NCBI GenBank assembly: GCA_001247695.2
Contig: LGRX02034528.1
Location: 1 to 46,880, forward strand
Reading direction: 5' to 3'
Source of the DNA: Cymbomonas tetramitiformis
Lineage: Eukaryota > Chlorophyta > Pyramimonadophyceae > Pyramimonadales > Pyramimonadaceae
Length of the DNA stretch: 46,880 nt
Positions 10,769 to 20,813 of the stretch are shown one piece after another. Made by a program: the position numbers and the translations under genes. A model generated the notes under the pieces. The model ran no database searches. It was not told where the DNA came from and was given only the letters and a program-made list of their open reading frames with translations. Positions within the stretch are counted from its first letter, which is position 1. Each line of letters opens with the position of its first letter.

Positions 10769-11332
10769 GTGCCTAGTATCGAGATACTAGCCTGCTGGAT
10801 ATTGTATGAAGCTACGCATCTCTGGTATAAAGCAACATATACTATTCTGTCTCAAGCGCAAGCCGAGCTTATAGCTGTCAAATATAATAATATGCAGACA
10901 GCTCAATTGAAAGCCGAGCTTGCCGCTGTCAAACATAATATGCAAGCAACTCAACTGAAAGCCGAGCTTGCAGCTGTCAAATACAATATGCAAACAGCTC
11001 AAATGAAATCCGAGCTTGCAGCTGCCAAATGCAATATGAAAACAGCTCAACTGAAAGCCGAGCTTGCAGCTTTCAAACATAATATGCAAACAGCTCAAAT
11101 GAAATCCGAGCTTGCAGCTGTCGAACATAATATGAAAACAGCTCGAGTGAAAGCCGAGCTACTTGCAGCTGTCAAATATGATATGAAAACAGAACTGGAT
11201 GATGCACACGACTGTTTACGCACCCTTCGGCATGCAATAGGTGGCCCTACGGGCTTGACCGCTGCGCTTGACGCCCCATACGTTAGTGACAATGGTCAAA
11301 ACAATAACGCGATATTTGACACGTCAGAATAA
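10769..11332 (+). CDS. Protein with 16-residue Ala/Glu/Lys repeats
   Basis: The frame is open from 10769 to the TAA at 11330. The first in-frame ATG is at 10892, so either the protein starts there (146 residues) or an upstream exon supplies the N-terminus. The middle is about seven tandem 48-base units coding variants of MQTAQLKAELAAVKHN. Positions Glu9-Leu10 and Met1 are nearly invariant, while Leu/Met/Val and Ala/Ser alternate. The composition predicts a long helix. The period is 16 residues, not a multiple of seven, so this is not a simple two-heptad coiled coil. The C-terminal 60 residues are non-repetitive. No family is recognised. The antisense frame is also open across the repeat but is Cys/Phe-rich and less plausible. 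Confidence 0.45.
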   Translation: MPSIEILACWILYEATHLWYKATYTILSQAQAELIAVKYNNMQTAQLKAELAAVKHNMQATQLKAELAAVKYNMQTAQMKSELAAAKCNMKTAQLKAELAAFKHNMQTAQMKSELAAVEHNMKTARVKAELLAAVKYDMKTELDDAHDCLRTLRHAIGGPTGLTAALDAPYVSDNGQNNNAIFDTSE

Positions 11333-14292
11333 GTATTTATAATTTATTTTTACGGTGAACCGCGTGTACTGTATCACCCGCCGGTTGCTGCCACCAACCT
11401 GTATGTGAGCCTGCAATATTCAGACCGGTCGGAGGGCAGACAAATTATGAATATACATATCAATATGGTTACACGAGACCATCCACGATTATGCGTGTCG
11501 ACGGCACGCCTACGACTAGTCGATCAATATCGGATCTCACCACCGTGAACACTACCGGTGTTACTGATGCCGCGCACACGTGCCAACGGGTGATAATTAT
11601 AACGAATACACGAAATGCTGATGGCAATGCTGCTATCTTGCATATATGCAATGCTCATCACCACAACACCGCTCCACCGTTTTACACAATGCGCCCCAAT
11701 AATGCAGCACAGTAGTACGCATGCCCTTGCAATAACAATTATAGTACGTAGACGATCACCACAGTCACGTGGATCCACTTGTGTTACAATTGCTGCAAAT
11801 ATTTGCACCACCTCCACCGTTGAAAAAGGCGTTTAGGAACAATCTTGTATATACGCTGCTGACATGCTCACTGGATGATTTGAGCGAGTAGAAAGCATGA
11901 CATCCTTCGCTTCGTTCTATCGGACTGCAGCCCGAAGTGTATGCCCCACATGCATATATACTTCATCGAATAATGCTAACGCACAGTGTTGGTCACAAGC
12001 GCATTCATGCATGCTACTTTGGGACAGATGCCGAACTCGTGCAAGAAGTGGAATGGAATGGCATGCCCTGCAATGCATCCCTGCAGTGGATGCCACCATT
12101 TTATCGAGATCGCACACGCCAAGGCCGAGTATACAACATTACCCCACAACCAATTGGGCGGCATGGCGTCTATTCGCCCGCAAAATTTAGAATCGTAATA
12201 TGCAAGAAGGGGGTTGTGTTGTTTCAATGCAACGGTGGTCATATCACATCATGACGAACTTGAGCAGTTTGGCGAGTGGTTCAAGACCCGTGCCAACCAT
12301 TGCACATGATATAATGATCAAATACCGTACCTCGATCATTAATTAATCACCATTCGTGTGCATGCGTCTGAAAGCGGTTCGCAGTGCGAAATTATACATT
12401 TCATGCAACATATCGCATTCTGCATACACCAATTAGTATGGCACAATATCCCACACGAATAACTTATTCCGCAGTGCATACACGTCATCCATTTTATGCG
12501 ACCCAGTGTTAACAGGAATTTACTCACCTATTACGTTCGGGAAATCCACTATGGATTGATGTGTTGTACTTGCATTATGATATATGATGACGATGTTCGC
12601 CTGTGTCAAACCTGGCGTGCTCGACGAAGTACTGATGAGAATGTATTGCATCGATTGATTGTATCGACACAACCCTGCACTACATCCCAGAGAATTGTCG
12701 ATGGTTCTCCTTATAATGTGGCAAATGACGGCACGGCGTCAACACACAGCATGGCCAAGACAAACACTGGACACTCACTGTACACTACATCATTGCACGC
12801 CGCGCTACATACCATGTTACTTTGAAAATATGTGTGCTTACCTTAAGCGAGTTCTGTGTTATATATAGTATACATAGCCGCCGCATACTCTATACATACA
12901 TGCATCACGATTGAACTCAGCATACAACACGATAAACATACATATAAACACACATACGTTTAAACATACATACCGGCTTTGATGAATGCATGCACGCTTA
13001 AATACGCTGTGAACACATCATTCAGTCACGCTGTGAGGAGGGATGGGCAAGTTAAGCTAAGCCATGACCTGTTGGTTGTTCATGTCCCGATTTCGATTGT
13101 ATACATCGTCACGCGTGATCTCTCAGTTGGGGATTGCACAACACGCGTGGCAAGACCTGAACGCCATGACCGCGGGTAATGTGACCAAGACAACGTGACC
13201 TTCCTGCAACGGTTCCCGCAGCCGCATGTGATGTTGACGATTGTCGATGACTTGAAAGAACAGATGCCATACCCCGTACTTACATTTCTAGCTACCGGAA
13301 AGAGAAATTGCAGCACACATCAACAGCCACGGCCACACTCTTCACAGATGATGACAGCGTTGCTTGCAATAAATAAGTTGAGATAACATCCGGAATTTTC
13401 CACGCCGTTCACCTAATATGGGTTTGTGTTCGTGTCTTCTTGCATATCTCGCGAACATTATTACAAACTTTGCATAGTTGAATGTCGAAAAAATATCATT
13501 GTGTTGCGGTGACATATAGTTACGCCATCAACGGCAGTATATTGATGTGTGTGTTAGATTTGTAAGAAAATCACATGGACATCATCACATTTACATTTGA
13601 TGACACCCATGTTCATTGACGCCATCCTAAACATTAAATCGGTAATACACCATGGGTTCCGTGCGTAGGGCGCATTCCCTCCTCCTCCCCCGCGCACAAG
13701 GGTGATCTTGAATTTCAATGCAGTATAAGATTTCGAGGGCCGGGGTAGTGGCGGGGTCGGTGAATGGGGCATTCCCCATCAATTGGATGATGACATATAA
13801 CCTCAGTATAAGAACGTGCTTATGCGCCTCGATATCGATCCACGATTAGCCACGTCTAGCCTTTATGGTATATTGAATAGTGACCCATTGCGCTAGAGAC
13901 CAAGGCCCGACTACCCAGAAACTCGCGAAAATTGTAATTTCGACTGCATCTCTAAACCAACCGGACGGTTGCGGCGGTGATTCCCCAACAGTGAGGCGGA
14001 TATGGGCCGACTTTGTGCCGACGGTCGCACGGACGGTTGTGTCGGCGGACCGGCAGCGGAGCAATTGTGCCAACCTGATATAGGCAAACCGAACATTTAC
14101 ACTAAATGTATGCATGAATTGGATGTACATTTATCAACACGTACATATTAATGTTGCGGCGATTTAATTTTGCGCCGTTGATCACACGAACACTTAATTT
14201 CGCTCATTGCTGACATAAATATTGTCTCCCGCTGTGCTTTACATACGGCTACGCGAGTGGTAGCACTTCATTTTTGTCGCAAGGTTATTTTA
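11333..14292. other. AT-rich region, no supported gene
   Basis: Several 60-110 codon frames exist on both strands. Two segments look somewhat protein-like: 11998-12254 (plus strand; EWNGMPCNASLQWMPPFYRD) and 13189-13300 (plus strand; NVTFLQRFPQPHVMLTIVDD), the latter preceded in frame by a TAA. They could be exons, but I cannot join them to anything. No RNA gene or terminal repeat is apparent. Confidence 0.35.
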
Positions 14293-14396
14293 TTTGTCGC
14301 ACCGTGCGACAAAACTGCAATTATACCGTGCGACATAAATGAGCGTTGCGCTCATTTCTGTCGCACCTGCGACAAACATGAGCGCAACGCTCATTT
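14293..14396. repeat. Nested palindrome cluster built on TGTCGCA/TGAGCG
   Basis: TTTGTCGCAC (14293-14302) and GTGCGACAAA (14304-14313) form a 10-bp stem with a one-base centre. Next, 14337-14365 and 14368-14396 are 29-base inverted arms separated by CC, with two mismatches. Each arm contains its own palindrome (TGAGCG-TTG-CGCTCA and its complement). The motif TGTCGCA or its complement also occurs singly on both sides. Such a structure can extrude a cruciform and resembles a protein-binding or replication or transposition site, but its function is not shown. Confidence 0.7.
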
Positions 14397-16720
14397 CTGT
14401 CGTGAAAATTCGCAGAAATCCACAAAATTCACAGAAAATTTTCAGATGACCAAATTTGTATGGACAGGAATAGCAAGGATAACAAATTATGAAAAACAAA
14501 TCGGACAAACGATTATTTTAATTGCATTCAGGGTGTCGTGTTGAACGGAGGAATTAATTCGCGAAAATTCCTTTCAATAAAATCGCCACACAGAAAGAGA
14601 ATCGGACCCCATCCCCACCCCATAATCGATGACGATGACGATGACACCCGAATGGTGTCATGGCATAATGATGAGGTCAAACACGCTCGAGAGTTTTCCA
14701 GTGTCGGCTTTTGCAGAATCGTGACCGTTTTTGCAAAATCTGTCCGTTTTTGCAGTGGTGAGTGTTCAAATGTCATTTGTTAAATATGCAATTTTAAGAA
14801 TAACACGGAACGTTTCCCCCGCAGTGTGCCCCTGTCGAGCCAAAACAAGATTACTTCTTAAGATCATGTATTAATCTAAGCAAGAATTTCCTATTGAATA
14901 TTATCACATATTCCTACTAAGTTTATCGATACGCGCATCACGTAGAATGATACCCGCAATCGCAACTATTGGGGGTTTTAGAAACTCAAAATTCCGTTCG
15001 CTATACCCGGATGAACGCGCCAGCCTACAGTGAGATGTATGGTTGACTGACGAGTCTGTCCAATTTATTTCGGAAAGATAACACACACCAGGTGCTATTT
15101 TTGCAAACAATTCCCTCACGCGATGCGCATGCTCGCTTGCAAGCGAGCGCGCGAATGAGGGAAGAAATCCTAGCGGAAACGTGGACGCAAATGACATCCG
15201 CGTTTCCGCCAGAGCTGTCAGTGCAGTGTCAGATGCTCAAAATATGTTGTATATGCATATGAGATATGCGTGATAAAGCCATGCTGTGCATTATGCGTCG
15301 CTGCTGCGCGTGAGTCGAGTCAGCGGACTCGACGAATGACAAAATCATCCACCCCCTCTAACGCGCCGCGTCCAGACTCCTAGAATCTGAACGGATCTTG
15401 CGCGCGCAAGAAATATGAGGTTCCTAACATACTTTAGAATGCATATGCAAAGTTACGTTGTGTTTGGTAGACGGGATTATTCCAAACACAACGGTCGCTG
15501 AAGAGTGACTTACGGGGCGCTCAGTTCAGCGGTCTTAGCAGTATATAATGCAAGCGGATTCTGTTTTCCTCGTATGAAAGTGGTAGTGTTGCGACAAATT
15601 CATAATTGGAAATTCCGCATATCTTTGTGGTATAATTGTGAATTGTTAAACTCTCGTTGTCGGCTACGAGCGATCGGTCGAGACAATCCGGGGTAGGACT
15701 GCTGATGCTGAGGTCGGTATCCCTCAGATGCTATCGTATCATGATTGGCCGGTAAAGCGCGAGCGCTCGACACAATCCGGGGTAGGACTGCTGACATGGG
15801 CAGAAAGTTTTTGGAAAATTTCCAACGGCATAATTTTTGAGGGACAGCTCCTGCGGTGTGGCCTGTTGATGTCACTTTTTTCCAGGAAACCTGTTTCGCT
15901 CCTTTAAGGGAAACGAAATGAAAAACAGCATATTTCTGAAAAAGCTGCGAAGCGTCGTTAATATAAACGAATCTTTTTGCGACACGACAAATAAAAGGAC
16001 CTCGCGACACAAAAGAGATGCTTCCCTACGCGAGTACTACAATCATGCTCCCCGTGTTAGACTATTCCGCGCGCGGCATGCAACGTCCAAGTTGTCGATG
16101 AAATCTTGAAACGAGGTCTTTGTCATTAGTACGATAGTGTCATACAACGACGTCACCAATGATCAATTCATTTGGGGACGAAATGACGATGTGACAATAT
16201 TTGCGCACACTCTCTACGACGAAGCGACAATTGCTGTGTCGCGTCGGTACGATAGATGCCACCTCGTACGGTCGTTTCCCATGAATTTTTACTACATTAA
16301 CTCATGATGCATGTGCTTTCTGCACAATTCTGCTTGCTCAACATAGTCGGTTGATGCCAATCATCTTCATAGTATTCTAGTGCGAACGTCTCACCGGGCG
16401 GATGCAGTAACGGGAGAAAGAGAGAGTCTTCGTCGGCCTAGGATTATTTACTTCTGTGTAAGTTACATATATTGCACAACGATATGCCATCATTTTATGC
16501 ATACGTACGGCGCGTCACCATTCACACCATGCAACAATGTCGTGGTTTACCCACACTCGACGGTATGTGATATTATAGCATAGCCCGCCATGGCCCATTT
16601 GTGACCATATTGGGTGCATGGTTCGTATGATGACATTGTAAGGATACCTCAGCGACGCATATGAACCATACAACCGGTCATGTGAGTCAATGCGTTTTGT
16701 ACACATTGAGGGCGTTGGAA
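14397..16720. other. AT-rich region with weak coding signals
   Basis: A minus-strand frame of 136 codons lies at 15600-16010, but it spans the direct repeat at 15683-15794 and resembles nothing known. A plus-strand frame from 15918 to about 16309 is open except for one TGA at 16107-16109. The part after the stop (VFVISTIVSYNDV, then FIWGRNDDVTIFAHTLYDEA) looks protein-like. I call neither a gene. Confidence 0.3.
15683..15794. repeat. 23-bp direct repeat, 89-bp apart
   Basis: A 23-base sequence beginning ACAATCCGGGGTAGG and ending ACTGCTGA is identical at 15683-15705 and 15772-15794. Both copies are preceded by similar CG-rich bases (CGGTCGAG and GCTCGAC). The unit may be the start of a short tandem duplication. 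Confidence 0.65.
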
Positions 16721-16840
16721 CCCCTTCACGCAGGATGTGTGTGTCGCAATGTTTTCCGGGGGCTGTATAGTGGGTGCACCATGTTATATTCAAAATGCTC
16801 AGGCCATATCCTTCGCTCCGGTGCATGGTTGATTATCAAT
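16721..16840. repeat. Dispersed repeat copy 1 (pair with 17384-17506)
   Basis: This about 120-base block matches 17384-17506 in the same orientation. Shared anchors are CAGGATGT, GATGTTTTCCGGGG (GATG in copy 2, AATG here), TATAGTGGGTGCACCATGTTA, CTCAGGCCATATCCTT and GATTATCAAT. Weaker similarity continues about 80 bases upstream. On the minus strand both copies keep an open frame with a related peptide (GYGL, TWCTHY, PGKH, ILR). Confidence 0.7.
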
Positions 16841-17157
16841 ATTTAAAAAAAAAAACATCATGCATGTAGCTATTTCGTTTGTATTGGGTAACGTTCTTAT
16901 TAGTCAGCAATACCAGCTGTCAATATAAATATAATTATACAAGTGTTACCGAGCATGTGGCAACAAGATGTTAAGGAGCGTTAAATTAATGCACGAGTTC
17001 AACAAAAACAAGAATATAACCCATATCTAAGCCGTTATAACGCAAAGCTACCATTGTGGAAATTTCTGGATGAAGTAATTTTATGCGGAGGATTTCCCAA
17101 ACTGACACACGCATATGCTAGAGCATATGTTTCACTGGGTGGATATGATAACAAGCA

Positions 17158-17181
17158 GACAGAGAGAGAGAGAGAGAGAGG
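17158..17181. repeat. (GA)n microsatellite
   Basis: A run of AGAGAG dinucleotides ending in GGGAGGGAGG. Confidence 0.85.
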
Positions 17182-17383
17182 GAGGGAGGATCTTCGATGG
17201 GCTAGATTATCAGTATCATGCGATACCATCCAGCAAAGATACGCGCCATGAAGTGTGATGATCTGAAAACACACATATATTTAAATAGGTAAGAGTATGA
17301 TGTATCATACGCATCGTAACGATGCCTCACATACATAACCTGTAAACATGTTTCATACGCATGCCAAACATGATGCGATGAAT

Positions 17384-17506
17384 CCCCTTTGCGCAGGATG
17401 TATGTGTCCCGATGTTTTCCGGGGTCCGCTTTATAGTGGGTGCACCATGTTACATTTGAAATCCTCAGGCCATATCCTTGGCTCTGGCACATGGTGGATT
17501 ATCAAT
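17384..17506. repeat. Dispersed repeat copy 2
   Basis: Direct repeat of 16721-16840, about 660 bases downstream. It is followed by a further partial echo (AGCTCCGGCACAT near 17523). The two copies differ at scattered sites and by small indels, so the duplication is not recent. Confidence 0.7.
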
Positions 17507-18715
17507 TGTACATATATCCCTAGCTCCGGCACATCGTTGTAAAATAATTGTATATATGTTGTACTAGGCTGATCAATCTGAATAGAGAGAACTCTTCTAT
17601 GCCTCTGCTCACTGGATAATTTCATTTGTTGGTTCATATCCATTTTATTATAAGCTATCCAGCAAATAAGAATGCACGATGTCACGATTGTCGGTACAAC
17701 CACCAACACCAGCATACACACCCACACTATTTGTTATGTAGACACGTATCTGGAAAATGGGTCAAAGTGTTGTTACATGCCACACTGGGTTGTCATTACT
17801 GTGTATGAGAGTTTCTGCGGATGCGCCTGGGTGTGTGTGTGCGTGCGTGCGTGCGTGTGCACATGTGTGGGATAAGAAATAAGAAGACAAAAAAAAAAAA
17901 TGGAATATGGAAAAAGAGATAAAGCAAGGGGATAAAAAAAAGTTGCTTGAGATGAAAAAAGTTGCTTGTGATGAAATAAGTGAAGTTCCTGTATATAGGG
18001 CCCAGGGGTGTGGGGCAGTCATACTATTATTTTGATACAGTGCGCTCCCCTCCTGATGACTACTGTGTACCTTGAGTACTACGGTAGTTATTCAGTGACC
18101 GGCCCATTTTTGAAATATGGGCCGCTCCCTTGGCTGCACTCTCACTTTGGCGACACCGTCTTGAAACAGGTACAGCAGCCTTGCTTTATGTGTATTTTTA
18201 GCATGGCTAATAGATGAACTGAAGTTCACTGATGATGGGTTGATATATGTTTTCAACTCTGCTCCTCTAGTCATATGCCGTGAGGGTGTACATATGCTAG
18301 TGGGGTCGGCCCCTTAGGCAAGAGCCGAAAACCGGTTATGGACTGCCTTGTTCATCAGTGCTTTTCCTATTGTAGAATATGAATTTAGACGAGAGAAGTT
18401 CTCTAGAAATTGACATATAAGTTTTTACAAAGTGATGATAGCCCTGGTTGACAGCGTTGCGAAATCGAGCGAGGCTTTCGGCGGGTGCGTGCAGTTATTT
18501 GAACTGAGAATAAGCACTTGCCACCCTTGCAACACTCGGGTCGACATATTTGAAAAAATGTGAGCGAGTCGAAGTGAATGAATGCTTAGCGTGCGTGTGT
18601 GTGTGTGAAAACGGAGAAGCTTTAGCAGTTGTTGTTGGGATAACACGATATTAAGTATGCTAGAGTGGGAGCTTCCCAGGATTGATAGCGGGGAGGGGGC
18701 AGCAGAGGTTCTAGA
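17507..18715. other. AT-rich region, microsatellites, no gene seen
   Basis: The stretch contains a GTGTGCGTGCGTGC run at about 17830-17862, poly(A) tracts at 17889-17900 and 17934-17941, and two adjacent copies of AAAAAAGTTGCTTG(A/T)GATGA near 17936-17974. I see no coding region I can support. Confidence 0.45.
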
Positions 18716-18862
18716 AATACCCCCCCTAGAACTTGCATTTTGCCTTTGGGGGGTTAGCACCCTCCCCCCCCTAGGAGTTGCGTTTTGCCGTTGGGGGGTC
18801 AGCACCCCCTCCCTAGAACTTGTATTCTGCCCTTGGAGGGTAAGCATCCCCCCCAAGTCGCT
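18716..18862. repeat. GC-rich minisatellite, three units
   Basis: Three about 47-base units share the pattern CCCCTAGAACTTGCATTTTG, then a G-run, then GTNAGCACCC. Each unit can fold a GGGGT-NAGC-ACCCC hairpin. On the minus strand the array reads as a repeated peptide (VLTPQRQNASSRGG). A related two-unit array lies at 19761-19856. Confidence 0.65.
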
Positions 18863-20150
18863 CACCCCTAGAATTTGTTTTTTACACTATTTATTGGTAC
18901 AGATGCACACGCGCACATGGTAATAATCACACAATTTGTTCATGGGATATATGGGATATTGATAGACTATTTAAGGGCTGCACCGAATAATTTGTGAAAA
19001 CAACCAAGTAAAGATGTAGAAAAGTAGATATTTATGCTCGAATATTCAAGTCGCAAGTCCACCACCGCCTGAAACCGCTATTTCCATGCCAGATTTACGA
19101 GCAGGGTTAGGGTTCCAGGCGCTGATTCAGATGCCTGCTTCTATTTTCAAATTTGAGCCACCTGCACAACCTACACCTTGCATACACTTCTATAACATAA
19201 AAAGCAATATGTTCACCACTTTTGGTTGGGATTTATCCGTTTTGTTTTCACATCAGCACAATACAGTGCACGATATTTACAATGTCGTTAATTTACTTGC
19301 ACATTTTCGGTATCAAAATTCCCGAATTTGCTGTGCACGGAACTCCCCATTTCTCAGCATATACTAGGGCTGGCCCCACGGTTGATAGCTCAAAATGTTG
19401 GCCCGAGAGTCCTCTATAAGTGGCCGAAGTGGCATCCCAAACGGAGAAGTGACGCGAAAGGTATTGGCAAAACAATAAACCCTATCAAAATTTCGGTAAT
19501 AACATCCAAAAAATTACACCAGTTTAGGGGTTAATGTGTTGTTGATCACCTCAAAGGGGGGATCAAATCAAGACAAGTGTAGACACAACACATATATTGT
19601 AATCTCTGCGAGTGCCAGAAGTTCTGATCAGAGTCCAGATAATGATTCTAACATATACTTTCATGTTGATGATGCCCGGAATCTTGCATTGTAAGCGGTC
19701 ACTAAAGATCTCGCCCTAGATTCTCGCCCTCTCTCACTAAAGATTCTCGCCCTAGATTCGCCCCCCACCCCACCCCGTGGACTTGCATTTACCCTCGGGG
19801 TGAGCACCCCCCCTCTATCACTTGGATTTTGCCCCTGGGGGTACGAACCCCCCCGCATAAAAATGAGGAATCACTATGATCAATGATCACAAATCGCACA
19901 ATGGGTGGTGGTAAGCCAGAGTGAATACTATAATGATCACGCACGTCGCCTTGATGCTTGAATATATCTCGTTCTCAAACGGGAAGCTAGCCATTTCTCC
20001 TTAGAGGCACGACACGGTCTTGGTACATAATGCAAACACAGCGTGAGTAGATCGTCGCGCCTATAAATCGTTTACGGTATAGGCAATCAAATACAAAAAT
20101 AGTCAATATGCAAAAATGCGGAATAACCGTAATGCGCTTTATCGGTATAC
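18863..20150. other. AT-rich intergenic DNA
   Basis: Apart from the minisatellite at 19761-19856, this stretch shows nothing I can assign. It may include the unresolved 3' end of the minus-strand DRM gene. Confidence 0.35.
19761..19856. repeat. Second array of the same minisatellite
   Basis: Two units related to the 18716-18862 array (GACTTGCATTT, then CGGGGTGAGCACCCC; CACTTGGATTTTG, then GGGGGTACGAACCCCC). The minus-strand peptide is again similar (GGVLTPRVNASPRGG). The stems are conserved while the loops differ. Confidence 0.6.
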
Positions 20151-20154
20151 TCGT

Positions 20155-20270
20155 ACACACACTGAACGGCACGAGATCGGCCAACAAAAGCCAGCCCACC
20201 AGCATCCCAGTGGATGTGAGAAGCAAATCAAGAGCAGAACGGGGCTGTGACAACTGACAAGACACCACAA
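20155..20270. repeat. Dispersed repeat family, copy A
   Basis: Shares with copies B (21138-21260) and C (26660-26780) the core CCAGCCCACCA(G/C)CATCCC(A/G)GTG followed by ATGTGA and CAAGA(G/C)CAG, all in the same orientation. A second block at 20325-20455 matches 21600-21720 (CGCCAGAA, then GTCGTCCCCGTTCACA-type sequence, then TACCTCACATC). Copy B therefore looks like copy A split by about 340 bases. Confidence 0.6.
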
Positions 20271-20813
20271 ACTCGTACATATTCCACATACAGACAGACA
20301 GACGAATCCAACGAGCTCTCGCAAGAGGCAGTGCCCGCCAGAATGGCACCACAGAGACAACCGCCTCCCAAAATCCACTTCCATCTGGCGGCCGTCCCCG
20401 TTCACATCGACGCGACAGTACCTCACATCCCACACCTCGTGACTCAGATAACCAAGCAATATCTGCGTTTTTATCCAAACTTAATTTTGTTTATCAATTT
20501 ACCACGTTGACATGCCTTTTTCTGGTATTACTATCAGACACCGTGGCATGTTGACTTGCTAGGTTGTCCATTGATTTTCACACTTGCACAAGACCCTGGA
20601 ACATCTACGGACTCGCCCAATTGTCCATTGCAAACGATATAACTATCATCTCACATTCCTGCTTTTCTTTCCCTCAAAAGGACATGCATGCGGTTCAATC
20701 TGGGCTTCCTGGTACATAAGGCGGTATTTAGCTGTCCGATCCAATAACTCCCCCATATATTTCAGGCACACACAAACAAAGACACGTACAGGCATGCTAA
20801 TACACGCGCTTAC

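Noticed and set aside
4800..20800. The AT-rich tract as an integrated large DNA virus
   Set aside because: No viral hallmark (capsid, packaging ATPase, DNA polymerase) is recognisable, and a host DRM gene continues into the same AT-rich composition at its right end.
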